A stretch of 64,000 nucleotides of DNA, from positions 1 through 64,000 of the forward strand of contig UQNW01000002.1 of assembly GCA_900542495.1 (NCBI GenBank), given 5' to 3'. The notes beneath the pieces were generated by a model that saw only the letters and a program-made list of their open reading frames with translations, ran no database searches and had not been told where the DNA came from. The first letter of the stretch is position 1. Each line of letters starts with the position of its first letter. Made by a program: the position numbers and the translations under genes. The DNA is from an uncultured Roseburia sp. (GTDB taxonomy: Bacteria > Bacillota > Clostridia > Lachnospirales > Lachnospiraceae). Shown in pieces: positions 35,703 to 43,616 of this stretch.

Positions 35703-35979
35703 GCTTCATATCCTCATGTCCTGAATCTGCAGCCAATTTGGCAATTTCCTGAAATCGGGCTATGATCTTATCATAATTATTACGCTGATGAGGAAAATTA
35801 CAATTCATACAGGATTTGATGCCATTCTTTAAAAATTCGCAGTTCCCGCCACAGGACTTTCCGAGCGTATAAAGCGGACAGTAGCAAAACAGACAGTTAA
35901 AGTCAGCCTCCGGGATTCCTTTATGGCATGGAAAATATTCACATTTTTTGTTTTGGAAAAATTTATAATATTCACTCAT
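35692..35979 (-). CDS. Cysteine-rich small-domain protein (likely metal-binding)
   Basis: 95 residues with eleven Cys spread in pairs: KKCEYFPCHKG, NCLFCYCPLYTLGKSCGGNCEF and KSCMNCNFPH. This is the pattern of the small cysteine-rich domain often found with cobalamin-related proteins in anaerobes, presumably binding zinc or a cluster. It is first of a two-gene unit with the MetH-activation-like gene, overlapping it by 11 nt. Function unknown beyond metal binding. Confidence 0.7.
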   Translation of the reverse strand: MSEYYKFFQNKKCEYFPCHKGIPEADFNCLFCYCPLYTLGKSCGGNCEFLKNGIKSCMNCNFPHQRNNYDKIIARFQEIAKLAADSGHEDMKHER

Positions 35980-36060
35980 AGTATTGTTATCATTTCATGT
36001 TTTAAGAAGTATTCTGGTTAAAAGGATTCTTTCTGTAAAGTAAAATAAGAGCGGTAAAAC

Positions 36061-37170
36061 CTACCGCTCATAAATGGTATAGTGATGTTTCCTCAGCAGC
36101 AAAATTGCGGAATCTAAAGATTTGCGGTCGTACATCTCTAAACGCAGTACACCGTCTTCAAATTCACGGTTGTGGATGATGCCGATATTTTTAATGCTTA
36201 AGTTATTGCTTGCGAGAATCGTGGCAACCGTTGCAATTCCACCTGCCTCATCGAGAAGGTCTAAGTACAGTTCATAGATTTCCTTGATTGGACCTTTATT
36301 TGTGATCGTGATGGAATCCCTATAGTCTTTGGCTGACTGAAAGTCTGTCAGCAGTGCATCCGCATTTGAGGTTAAAATATCATGTTTTGTTTTTTCAAGC
36401 ATCACTTCGTAGTCATCAATCAGCCGCACAATCTGTTCGCTGTTGGACTGACAGATATTCTGCCACATAACAGGAGAGGAGGAGGCAATTCGGGTAAGAT
36501 CTTTGAATCCTCCGGCAGCAATCGTCTTCATTGTCTCATTTGCGTCATCTGATTTTTTAACAAGGTTGACGAGACTGTACGCAATGATATGTGGCAGATG
36601 GCTGATAGCAGCCGTAGCATAATCATGCAGATGATAATCTAATACAAGGGCAACCGCACCAAGCTCTGTCACAAGAGAACGGAATTCCTCCAGACGCTCT
36701 GTGGAGGTTTTGCTCGTCGGTGTCAAAATGTAATATGCATTTTCCAACAGATACTCATTTGCGTTTTTTAATCCTGTCTTTTCGGAGCCTGTCATTGGGT
36801 GGCCGCCGATAAAACAATCTTCCATATCAAGAGCAATCACTTCCTCATGGATATCTGTTTTCACACTTCCGACATCTGTAATGATGCAGCCCTCTTTGAT
36901 GTTGCCTTTTAAACTGCGCAGGTATTCGATATTTCTTTTGACCGGTGTGCACAGAAAAATGTAATCGCAGTCATAAAAATCTTTGATCTCACATAAATTC
37001 TGATTGGAGATCAGATGTTCTTCGTAAGCTTCTGTAATGGTTTCCTGATGACCGGCAGTTGCGATAATGGTTACATCAGGGTAAAGTGTATGAATTTTTT
37101 TTGCAATGGACCCGCCAATCAGACCAAGTCCGATAAATCCTATTTTCTGAAACAAATCATGTTCCCCCAT
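36061..37170 (-). CDS. tyrA: Prephenate dehydrogenase with C-terminal ACT domain
   Basis: Oxidatively decarboxylates prephenate to 4-hydroxyphenylpyruvate for tyrosine. The 369 residues start with a Rossmann fold (IGFIGLGLIGGSIAKKIH), then CTPVKRNIEYL, IITDVGSVKTDI, GGHPMTGSEKTGLKNA, and the helical dimerisation domain with AISHLPHIIAYSLV (catalytic His region). A C-terminal ACT-like domain (about 295-369, LLDEAGGIATVATILASN) suggests tyrosine feedback. It is a single gene with its own promoter; no other shikimate-pathway gene adjoins. Confidence 0.94.
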   Translation of the reverse strand: MGEHDLFQKIGFIGLGLIGGSIAKKIHTLYPDVTIIATAGHQETITEAYEEHLISNQNLCEIKDFYDCDYIFLCTPVKRNIEYLRSLKGNIKEGCIITDVGSVKTDIHEEVIALDMEDCFIGGHPMTGSEKTGLKNANEYLLENAYYILTPTSKTSTERLEEFRSLVTELGAVALVLDYHLHDYATAAISHLPHIIAYSLVNLVKKSDDANETMKTIAAGGFKDLTRIASSSPVMWQNICQSNSEQIVRLIDDYEVMLEKTKHDILTSNADALLTDFQSAKDYRDSITITNKGPIKEIYELYLDLLDEAGGIATVATILASNNLSIKNIGIIHNREFEDGVLRLEMYDRKSLDSAILLLRKHHYTIYER

Positions 37171-37203
37171 AAGTTATTTTTGTATATTTAGAAAGTCTTA
37201 TAC

Positions 37204-37232
37204 ATCATATCCACATTTCATGAAAAAGTCAA
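37204..37232 (-). promoter_or_regulatory. Promoter of tyrA
   Basis: On the minus strand: TTGACT (37227-37232), 17 nt, TATGAT (37204-37209). Confidence 0.65.
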
Positions 37233-37447
37233 CACGTTAAAGTATAAAAGTAAACGAGTCTTTCCTGTCTTAGAATCAGCATAACGTCTGTTGGAAGAAA
37301 ACGGAGCACATTTCTCTGAATATGTACAAATTGTTAATATTGTGTAAACAATCAAAAATAAATAGGTTAAAATGTTCAAAATACATACATAATATATAAA
37401 CATTCTCCTGCTAATATAATATTAGTTAGTAAATATGAATAAATATA

Positions 37448-37476
37448 TTGTAAAAAAACAGATAATTTAGTAAAAT
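37448..37476 (+). promoter_or_regulatory. Promoter of the EF-G2-type gene
   Basis: TTGTAA (37448-37453), 17 nt, TAAAAT (37471-37476). The rest of the 375-base tyrA/EF-G2 intergenic stretch (37171-37545) is A+T-rich. I see no gene in it; ATTGTT-N11-AACAAT at 37330-37352 is the only other symmetry noticed. Confidence 0.5.
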
Positions 37477-37545
37477 ATAACCATTAAAAACATTCAGGAA
37501 GAACAAAAGTGATCCTGAACGAAAAAATGTATGGGAGGATTTGCT

Positions 37546-39636
37546 ATGAACGTTTACACAACTGACAAAATTCGTAATGTGGTTCTCTTGGGCCATGGGG
37601 GATCTGGCAAGACAAGTCTTGTCGAGGCAATGGCTTATCTTGCAGGAATGACAACCCGTATGGGAAAAGTCGCAGACGGCAACACGATCAGTGATTACGA
37701 CAAGGAAGAAGCAAAGCGTCTTTTTTCCATTAACACTTCCGTAGTTCCTATCGTATGGGGTGATACGAAGATCAATATCCTTGATACACCGGGTTATTTT
37801 GATTTTGTAGGGGAAGCGGAAGAGGCAGTGAGCGTGGCAGATGCAGCAATCATTGTAGTGTCCGGCAAAGCAGGAATTGAAGTTGGAACGAAGAAAGCCT
37901 GGGAGATGTGTGAAAAATACAAACTTCCGCGCATGGTTTTTGTAACGGATATGGATATTGACGAGGCAAGTTACAGACAGGTTGTGGAAGACCTTCAGCA
38001 GATGTATGGAAAGCGCATTGCACCATTTCATCTTCCAGTCAGGGAGAATGGACAGTTTGTTGGATATGTCAATGTATTACAGCAGAGAGCCAAGAGATGG
38101 AAAGAGGACGGAACAGTAGAAAAATTTGAGGTTCCGGATTATTCCAAAGACAACCTGAATATCTGCCGGGAAGCTTTGATGGAGGCAGTGGCAGAGACAA
38201 GTGAAGAATTTATGGAGCGCTATTTTAACGGGGAGGAGTTCTCGGAAGATGAGATCCGTCAGGCACTCCGCGTGAATGTGGCAGACGGAAGCATTGTTCC
38301 AGTTCTGATGGGTTCTAACACATTAGCAAGAGGAATGTATACACTGCTTGTCGATATTGTGAAGTATCTGCCAAGTCCGGAGAAACGTTCCTGTACCGGT
38401 ATCAATGCCAAGACGAATGAAGTGTACAGTGCAGATTATGATTTTGCCAAACCAAAGTCAGCTTATGTATGGAAGACAATCGTAGATCCATTTATTGGAA
38501 AATACTCCCTGATCAAAGTAAATTCAGGCGTTTTGAAAACGGATGATGTGTTATATAACCATCACAAAGATGTGGAAGAAAAAATTGGAAAACTGTATGT
38601 GCTCTGTGGAAACAAACCGGAGGAAGTAAAAGAACTTCATGCAGGTGATATCGGTGCTTTGGCAAAATTAGCAAGCCCGGCAACCACGGATTCCCTTTCC
38701 ACAAAAGCAAATCCGATTTTGTATATTCGGACCTCAATCTCCACACCATATACATATATGAGATATAAGGCAGTGAATAAGGGCGATGAGGATAAGATCT
38801 CACAGGCACTTCAGAAACTGATGATGGAAGATCTTACGTTGAAAGCAGTCAACGACAGTGAAAACGGCCAGACACTTCTTTATGGAATGGGCGACCAGCA
38901 TTTAGAGGTTGCAGTCAGCAAGCTGTTAAACCGCTACAAAGTAGAAGTTGAACTCAAGAAACCAAAGATCGCATTCCGCGAGACAATCCGCAAGAAGGCA
39001 GATGTCGAGTACAAATACAAAAAACAGTCCGGCGGACACGGACAGTACGGACATGTGAAGATGACATTTGAACCGTCCGGTGATTTAGAACAGCCGTATG
39101 TATTTGAACAGACCGTTGTTGGCGGTGCCGTTCCGAAGAACTATTTCCCGGCAGTGGAAAAGGGAATTCAGGAATCCTGCCAGAAAGGTCCGGTTGCAGC
39201 ATATCCGGTTGTTGGTGTGAAGGCAGTCTTATATGACGGCTCATATCATCCGGTAGATTCTTCGGAGATGGCGTTTAAGACCGCTGCAAAGCAGGCTTTC
39301 AAAAAAGGTTTCCTGGAGGCTTCTCCGGTACTTTTAGAGCCGATTGCATCGTTGAAAGTAGTTGTACCGGATAAATATACCGGTGATATTATGGGAGATC
39401 TGAACAAGCGCCGTGGACGCGTGCTTGGAATGAATCCGACAGATCACGGTTATCAGGAGATCGTCGCGGATATTCCGTATATGGAGTTATTTGGTTATAA
39501 CACAGATCTTCGTTCCATGACAGGCGGAAGTGGTACCTATTCCTATGAATTTTCCAGATATGAACAGGCTCCGTCCGACATTCAGGAGAAAGAGATTGCT
39601 GCAAGAGCAGGCAAATTAGAGAAACTAGACGAGTAA
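37546..39636 (+). CDS. EF-G2-type translational GTPase (EF-G paralogue)
   Basis: 696 residues with the five-domain EF-G layout. The ATG at 37546 follows GGGAGG; an ATG at 37531 lies ahead of that site. The P-loop is GHGGSGKTSL. G3 reads DTPGYFDF, with Tyr in place of the catalytic His of ordinary EF-G. G4 reads VTDMD where NKxD is expected. Domains IV-V are intact (SGGHGQYGHVKM, RRGRVLGM, LFGYNTDLRSMTGGSGTYSYEF). These changes are those of the EF-G2 subfamily, as in Thermus EF-G2, rather than FusA or TetM. Its role (stress or ribosome rescue) is unknown. The canonical fusA must be elsewhere. The secreted-protein gene starts 18 nt later. Confidence 0.9.
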   Translation: MNVYTTDKIRNVVLLGHGGSGKTSLVEAMAYLAGMTTRMGKVADGNTISDYDKEEAKRLFSINTSVVPIVWGDTKINILDTPGYFDFVGEAEEAVSVADAAIIVVSGKAGIEVGTKKAWEMCEKYKLPRMVFVTDMDIDEASYRQVVEDLQQMYGKRIAPFHLPVRENGQFVGYVNVLQQRAKRWKEDGTVEKFEVPDYSKDNLNICREALMEAVAETSEEFMERYFNGEEFSEDEIRQALRVNVADGSIVPVLMGSNTLARGMYTLLVDIVKYLPSPEKRSCTGINAKTNEVYSADYDFAKPKSAYVWKTIVDPFIGKYSLIKVNSGVLKTDDVLYNHHKDVEEKIGKLYVLCGNKPEEVKELHAGDIGALAKLASPATTDSLSTKANPILYIRTSISTPYTYMRYKAVNKGDEDKISQALQKLMMEDLTLKAVNDSENGQTLLYGMGDQHLEVAVSKLLNRYKVEVELKKPKIAFRETIRKKADVEYKYKKQSGGHGQYGHVKMTFEPSGDLEQPYVFEQTVVGGAVPKNYFPAVEKGIQESCQKGPVAAYPVVGVKAVLYDGSYHPVDSSEMAFKTAAKQAFKKGFLEASPVLLEPIASLKVVVPDKYTGDIMGDLNKRRGRVLGMNPTDHGYQEIVADIPYMELFGYNTDLRSMTGGSGTYSYEFSRYEQAPSDIQEKEIAARAGKLEKLDE

Positions 39637-39654
39637 GAGAGGAGAGGTGGATCA

Positions 39655-40968
39655 ATGAAGGTCACAAGAAATATTTTCATAATTTTATATGCAGTACTTC
39701 TTGTGATAAATGATCCACAGATTGCCCGCGCGCATACGATCGAAGGAATCGGGATCACACAGGCAGGTATCATTGAGAATAAACCTGTTTATGTGGAGCC
39801 TTATGAGAGTACAGGGCAGAAGGCATATCATATTTCCTATATTTTAAATGGCGGCGAGAACAGTCTCTCGAACCGCGAAGTCTATTATGAGAAAGAACTT
39901 CCGGTGACACTGGATGTTCCGGTGAAAGAGGGCTATAATTTCGCAGGCTGGTATACAGACAGCAGTTACAGCAGGAAGGTAACAGATATCACGAAGAAAA
40001 CATCTTCGGAACTGGTTCTTTTTGCAAAATGGACGAAGACGATCGACAGTTATTTAAATGTTGAGATGTATTCGTATCATACGGGAAATCTTCTTGCAAT
40101 GAATCAGAAAGAACTGCGCCAGTGCAGCTATAATTTCATGGATGAATTATCCATACCGGGAATGCCGTCTACAAGAGAAAAAGACTATGTCAACAATTAT
40201 ATCAATACCGCAGATATGTGTATGCAGGGGTTATGCTTTACACCGGATTATGTGATCATGACCGCATACACCGAAGATAAGAATGAACCTGGGGCGCTGA
40301 TGGTATTTGACCGGGAAAGCGGAGACTATCTGGTAACGCTTGGCATGAAAAAGGACAGTCACCTTGGCGGAGTGGCTTTTGACGGAGAAAATTTATGGAT
40401 ATGCCACTCGAATTCCAATACATTAGAGCGGATTTCCTATGAATATATCAAACTGATCGCAGAGGATGCGCCGGGTTACTGCATTGATGCATCTGCCATT
40501 TCCGATGAGTATTATCTGCGGAATACACCTTCCTGCATTACCTGCTATGGTGGACGTATCTGGGTGGCAACTTACAATAAGATGTTCCGCTCGAAAATGT
40601 ATGCATACACTTATGATACAGAGCTGGATAAGTTAGTTGCACTCAGCAATTATAATATCCCGTGCAAAGTACAGGGCATTGCATTTGATTCACAGGGCGC
40701 TGTTTACTTAAGTACATCGCTTGGAAGAAGTAATTCCTCTTATCTGAAAGTGTATTCTTCCCTGATTGCATTAAATCAGAATCCGGCTGTGCCTTCCATT
40801 AAGGTGGAGATGCCGCCATGTTCCGAAGAGATTGCGATTGTGGATAATAGCTTATATGTCCTGTTTGAATCAGCCAGTCCAAAATATTTTGAGGGAACAG
40901 ACGGCAAGGGAACCAGCGTGGCTCCGATTGATAAAGTGTTAAAAGTGAATGTTGCAACGATATGGTAG
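39655..40968 (+). CDS. Secreted protein with an InlB-type B repeat and a propeller-like domain
   Basis: 437 residues. A signal peptide (RNIFIILYAVLLVINDPQIARA) precedes a Listeria-Bacteroides (InlB B) repeat of the form YHISYILNGGENSL...YNFAGWYTDSSYSRKVTDI...LVLFAKWT (about 58-125). The remaining ~300 residues contain repeated strand motifs such as GLCFTPDYVIMTAYTED, GGVAFDGENLWICHSNSNTLERI and GIAFDSQGAVYLSTSLG, suggesting a beta-propeller. No LPxTG or other wall anchor is seen. AGAGGAG precedes the ATG. It appears co-transcribed with the EF-G2 gene, an odd partner. Function unknown, probably extracellular binding. Confidence 0.75.
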   Translation: MKVTRNIFIILYAVLLVINDPQIARAHTIEGIGITQAGIIENKPVYVEPYESTGQKAYHISYILNGGENSLSNREVYYEKELPVTLDVPVKEGYNFAGWYTDSSYSRKVTDITKKTSSELVLFAKWTKTIDSYLNVEMYSYHTGNLLAMNQKELRQCSYNFMDELSIPGMPSTREKDYVNNYINTADMCMQGLCFTPDYVIMTAYTEDKNEPGALMVFDRESGDYLVTLGMKKDSHLGGVAFDGENLWICHSNSNTLERISYEYIKLIAEDAPGYCIDASAISDEYYLRNTPSCITCYGGRIWVATYNKMFRSKMYAYTYDTELDKLVALSNYNIPCKVQGIAFDSQGAVYLSTSLGRSNSSYLKVYSSLIALNQNPAVPSIKVEMPPCSEEIAIVDNSLYVLFESASPKYFEGTDGKGTSVAPIDKVLKVNVATIW

Positions 40969-40991
40969 GACAGTCTCTAATGAGACTGTCC
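40968..40991. terminator. Hairpin overlapping the ends of two convergent genes
   Basis: GGACAGTCTC (40968-40977) pairs with GAGACTGTCC (40982-40991), loop TAAT. It begins at the last base of the stop codon of the plus gene and includes the 3' end of the minus gene. T-runs are poor on both sides. Confidence 0.55.
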
Positions 40992-41264
40992 GCTTCTTTG
41001 TTTCATCAACTGAATGATCTTATCTGCTTTTTCTGCTTCTTCCGGTGACATATTCTGTTTTAAAATCGAAATCATAAGTTCTGTTTCCGGCTGCGTGAAC
41101 TGAATATTCTGCTTTTTGGCAGAGGAAAGCGTTCCGAGCAGGAACGGTGCCATATCTTTCATATCAGTCGGTTTTTTGATGTTTGCAAAATTCATTAAAA
41201 AAGAGAGCTTTTCCGGCGAGAGATTCTGAAAGACCGGATTTGTTTTAAAAAAATCATTTTCCAT
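40977..41264 (-). CDS. Small helical protein of unknown function
   Basis: 95 residues, soluble, Met/Lys/Gln-rich and mostly helical in appearance (SPEKLSFLMNFANIKK, SPEEAEKADKIIQLMKQRSG). AAAGGA lies 8 nt before the ATG. It follows the next small gene upstream by 36 nt on the minus strand, so they probably form a pair. No family recognised. Confidence 0.6.
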   Translation of the reverse strand: MENDFFKTNPVFQNLSPEKLSFLMNFANIKKPTDMKDMAPFLLGTLSSAKKQNIQFTQPETELMISILKQNMSPEEAEKADKIIQLMKQRSGQSH

Positions 41265-41300
41265 TGGAATATCCTTTCTGAAATTTTCGGTTATTCATGA

Positions 41301-41633
41301 TCAGCCGGCAAAAATGGTTTCGTAAGTTTCAAGCATGGAAAACATATTTGTCAGCATATCGATCGTCTCTAATTCTTTTGGAGTACAAAACGGACGCAGA
41401 CTGTTTAAGAGTGACTGCGGATTATTTTCTTCTTCCGGCAGGGAACACATTGACAAAACCTGTTCCTCTTTGGAAAAGACATGGAGTGTATTTTGAAGCT
41501 CCATATACTTTATTAATATGGCGAATTGCTTTTTTTGTGAACTTTTCATGTAGGGAACGACCGTTTTTAACATTTGGATCTCCCTTGTCTGTGTCATATG
41601 ATCAAAAGGAGTAAGAGGTGTTGATTCGTCCAT
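41301..41633 (-). CDS. Small helical protein of unknown function
   Basis: 110 residues, soluble, helical, with the stretch PYMKSSQKKQFAILIKYMEL and a Pro/Glu-rich middle. AAAGG stands 8 nt before the ATG. It is the upstream member of a two-gene unit with the 95-residue protein. Both have a similar helix-rich, Met-rich make-up, so they may be partners. Function not recognised. Confidence 0.6.
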   Translation of the reverse strand: MDESTPLTPFDHMTQTREIQMLKTVVPYMKSSQKKQFAILIKYMELQNTLHVFSKEEQVLSMCSLPEEENNPQSLLNSLRPFCTPKELETIDMLTNMFSMLETYETIFAG

Positions 41634-41741
41634 AAGAAATGCCTTTTTCTTTTATTTTATGTGCGAAAATCTGCAATATGCAAAAAAAGGAGTTTCGGAA
41701 ATGTCTGCCCGGCATAAGATGATAGGGAGGAGGATGATATC

Positions 41742-41942
41742 ATGTTAGTAGTGGAGAATAACAGCGTTTATGAAATAGATGAAGAATGTTTAAAAAGAAG
41801 GAACGTACCAAAAGAGTGTGAGGTCTACCAGAAAATCGTGCGGGAGCGCGAACAAAAGGAACAGAAGCAAAAACAGGGCGCAGGGAATCAAACCGCCGAA
41901 AAAACCAGAAAGAAGAATACCGGTTTTACCGAAAAAAATTGA
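41742..41942 (+). CDS. Small charged protein of unknown function
   Basis: 66 residues: an ordered start (MLVVENNSVYEIDEECLKRR) and a Lys/Glu/Gln-rich tail likely to be disordered. A strong GGGAGGAGG lies about 10 nt before the ATG and a good terminator follows, so the gene is probably real despite its size. No family recognised. Confidence 0.6.
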   Translation: MLVVENNSVYEIDEECLKRRNVPKECEVYQKIVREREQKEQKQKQGAGNQTAEKTRKKNTGFTEKN

Positions 41943-41952
41943 CAGAAACAGA

Positions 41953-41977
41953 AAAAAGAGCGGAACCCGCTCTTTTT
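41953..41977. terminator. Bidirectional terminator between two small convergent genes
   Basis: AAAAAGAGCGG (41953-41963) pairs with CCGCTCTTTTT (41967-41977), loop AAC. T-runs occur on both strands. Confidence 0.85.
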
Positions 41978-41997
41978 CTGTTTCTGCTTCTAAGGAA

Positions 41998-42213
41998 TTA
42001 GCAGAAGCCGTTTCCGTTACCACTTCCGCCGCAGCAGAGAAGAAGTAAGATGATCCATAAGCAGTCATTACCGCCACATCCGTTGTTGTTACCACAGAAA
42101 CCGCCGTTGTTACCGCAGCAGCAGCTCAATAAAATGATGATCCAGAGAATAGAACTGCATCCTCCTTCATTACATCCGCATCCACCACAGTTTGTTGCAG
42201 CTAAATCACTCAT
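41998..42213 (-). CDS. Small Cys/Gly-rich hydrophobic protein
   Basis: 71 residues with 14 Cys and many Gly and Asn. Two similar halves each carry a hydrophobic core followed by Cys: SSILWIIILLSCCCG and DCLWIILLLLCCGG, joined by NNGGFCGNNNGCGGN. A strong GGAGG lies 7 nt before the ATG, and a shared terminator follows, which supports a real gene. Proteins like this recur in Lachnospiraceae, often labelled chorion-like or high-Cys. Location and function are unknown; membrane association or metal binding are both possible. Confidence 0.7.
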   Translation of the reverse strand: MSDLAATNCGGCGCNEGGCSSILWIIILLSCCCGNNGGFCGNNNGCGGNDCLWIILLLLCCGGSGNGNGFC

Positions 42214-42307
42214 GTTAAATCCTCCAAATTTTTCTTACACTGTATCTTATGGAAGCTTAGAAAATGTGTTACTGTTTTTTTAAAAAAATTATTTTTGCTA
42301 TTTGCTA

Positions 42308-42336
42308 TTGAGATACGAAAACGTGTTTGCTATGAT
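42308..42336 (+). promoter_or_regulatory. Promoter of the pseudo-receiver gene
   Basis: TTGAGA (42308-42313), 17 nt, TATGAT (42331-42336). Confidence 0.55.
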
Positions 42337-42390
42337 AGTGATAATTACAAAAGCGTTATGTGAAGTCACAAAGTACACAGGAGGAAGACT

Positions 42391-43437
42391 ATGGAGTTTG
42401 TAGTCATTGTAGAGCCGGATGAAGTGGGAAGAAAGAGGTTAGATTCTGTTTTCCAGACAGAGAAGCCTTCTTTTTCCTATAAGATCACAGAGAGCCCGGA
42501 AGTGGCAATCGGGTTATTAGAACAACAGCATGTTGATGTGTTAGTCTGCGAGACGCATCTTTCTGTGATCAGTGGAAGGGAATTCTTTTCCATGGCAAAG
42601 ATGATGTCGCCGGATACGATCCGTGTGGCAATGACGAATGCAGAACATGTAAAAGAGATTATCGATTTTTTAAATGAGTTTGATGTTTATAAGATCATTA
42701 TGAAACCGTGCGCATCCTTTGAAGATTTTATGGAACCTGTGAATGCAGCGTTAGAATATAACCGTTTGAAAATACAGGCAAAATTAGATCTCGAACAGGC
42801 GAATCTCAATATCTTTTTCTCGGAGGAGGATTTTAACCGGTTAGAGGAAGGACAGCAGGAGAACATAAAGCTGTATGAGCAGGCGGCTGATGTTGTCATG
42901 ACGATGTTAAGACAGCATTTTACAGTGGAAGAAATGGGCTCGAAGGGCGAATATGTTGTCGAACACTATATCAGAGATCTTTTATATTATTATCTGGAAA
43001 CGATGATTCATGGAAATGGCAATTACCTTGTCGGCTATAACCAGCTGAAGAACGAATTTTATCACGAAGCAGCCGGACGAAGTTTCCAGATGGAGAAGAA
43101 AAAGGACTGCGAGATTCCACCGGAGATTTTCAGAAAAATACTTTTTCTTCTGATGACACTGACAAAGGCATGTGCACAGATGTTGGAAAAATATGCAGTT
43201 TCGGTTACGTTAGAAACAGCATCTGAAAAGTTTTTTGTAGTACGTTTCTGCTGTGACTACTCCGGGAGTCTGGATGAGAATGGGAAAATTATGTATTCAG
43301 AGCAATACAGTGCGTTCCGGAAAGACATGGCAGACCTGACGGAAAAAATCGTAGACAGTATCGTGTATCGCACGGTTTCTATGGAAAAAGAACACAAGTA
43401 TATTCTGAACTGTGCAATTGAAAGAAAGCAGGAATAG
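42391..43437 (+). CDS. Receiver-like protein with Glu at the phosphoacceptor position
   Basis: 348 residues. The N-terminal ~125 have the layout of a response-regulator receiver domain (VVIVEPDE acidic patch; VAMTNAE Thr; IIMKPC with Lys105), but the phosphoacceptor position is Glu54 (LVCETHLS) instead of Asp. A helical linker (about 125-165) and a C-terminal region with no recognised family follow. This could be a constitutively active or phosphorylation-independent receiver. AGGAGGA precedes the ATG. It stands alone, with no histidine kinase nearby. Confidence 0.7.
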   Translation: MEFVVIVEPDEVGRKRLDSVFQTEKPSFSYKITESPEVAIGLLEQQHVDVLVCETHLSVISGREFFSMAKMMSPDTIRVAMTNAEHVKEIIDFLNEFDVYKIIMKPCASFEDFMEPVNAALEYNRLKIQAKLDLEQANLNIFFSEEDFNRLEEGQQENIKLYEQAADVVMTMLRQHFTVEEMGSKGEYVVEHYIRDLLYYYLETMIHGNGNYLVGYNQLKNEFYHEAAGRSFQMEKKKDCEIPPEIFRKILFLLMTLTKACAQMLEKYAVSVTLETASEKFFVVRFCCDYSGSLDENGKIMYSEQYSAFRKDMADLTEKIVDSIVYRTVSMEKEHKYILNCAIERKQE

Positions 43438-43464
43438 AACAGATTCATGGCAGAAAAACGAACC

Positions 43465-43499
43465 ATAACTAATTGTTATGGTAAATATGAAATATTATG
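43465..43499 (+). promoter_or_regulatory. Candidate LysR-type regulator site before the candidate Re-citrate synthase operon
   Basis: ATAA (43465-43468), N7, TTAT (43476-43479), then ATTATG at 43494-43499, immediately before the -35 at 43502. The dyad centre is near -66 relative to the expected start. It shares GTTATGGTAAATATG with the leuC upstream region (7018-7032). Confidence 0.6.
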
Positions 43500-43501
43500 C
43501 C

Positions 43502-43531
43502 TTGACAAATGGTAACAGGAGTGCCTACAAT
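43502..43531 (+). promoter_or_regulatory. Promoter of the candidate Re-citrate synthase/GntR/icd operon
   Basis: TTGACA (43502-43507), 18 nt, TACAAT (43526-43531). Confidence 0.75.
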
Positions 43532-43540
43532 ATAGAAAGT

Positions 43541-43558
43541 ATAATTGTATACAATTAT
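43541..43558. promoter_or_regulatory. Palindromic operator, likely for the GntR-family regulator
   Basis: ATAATTGTATACAATTAT is a perfect 18-bp palindrome just after the -10, over the expected transcription start. Its form (TTGTATACAA core) fits FadR/GntR-family sites. Confidence 0.65.
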
Positions 43559-43616
43559 GCATGTAAAAATAGTCAAATATTTTGCATATATATTCAGTTG
43601 CTATAAGGAGGATGTT

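Noticed and set aside
37330..37352. Rex site before the EF-G2 gene
   Set aside because: The arms ATTGTT and AACAAT are 11 nt apart, whereas Rex sites have TTGTTAA-N4-TTAACAA geometry.
41818..42048. 76-residue plus-strand ORF
   Set aside because: It runs across a strong terminator and overlaps two better-supported small genes (41742 plus, 41998 minus).
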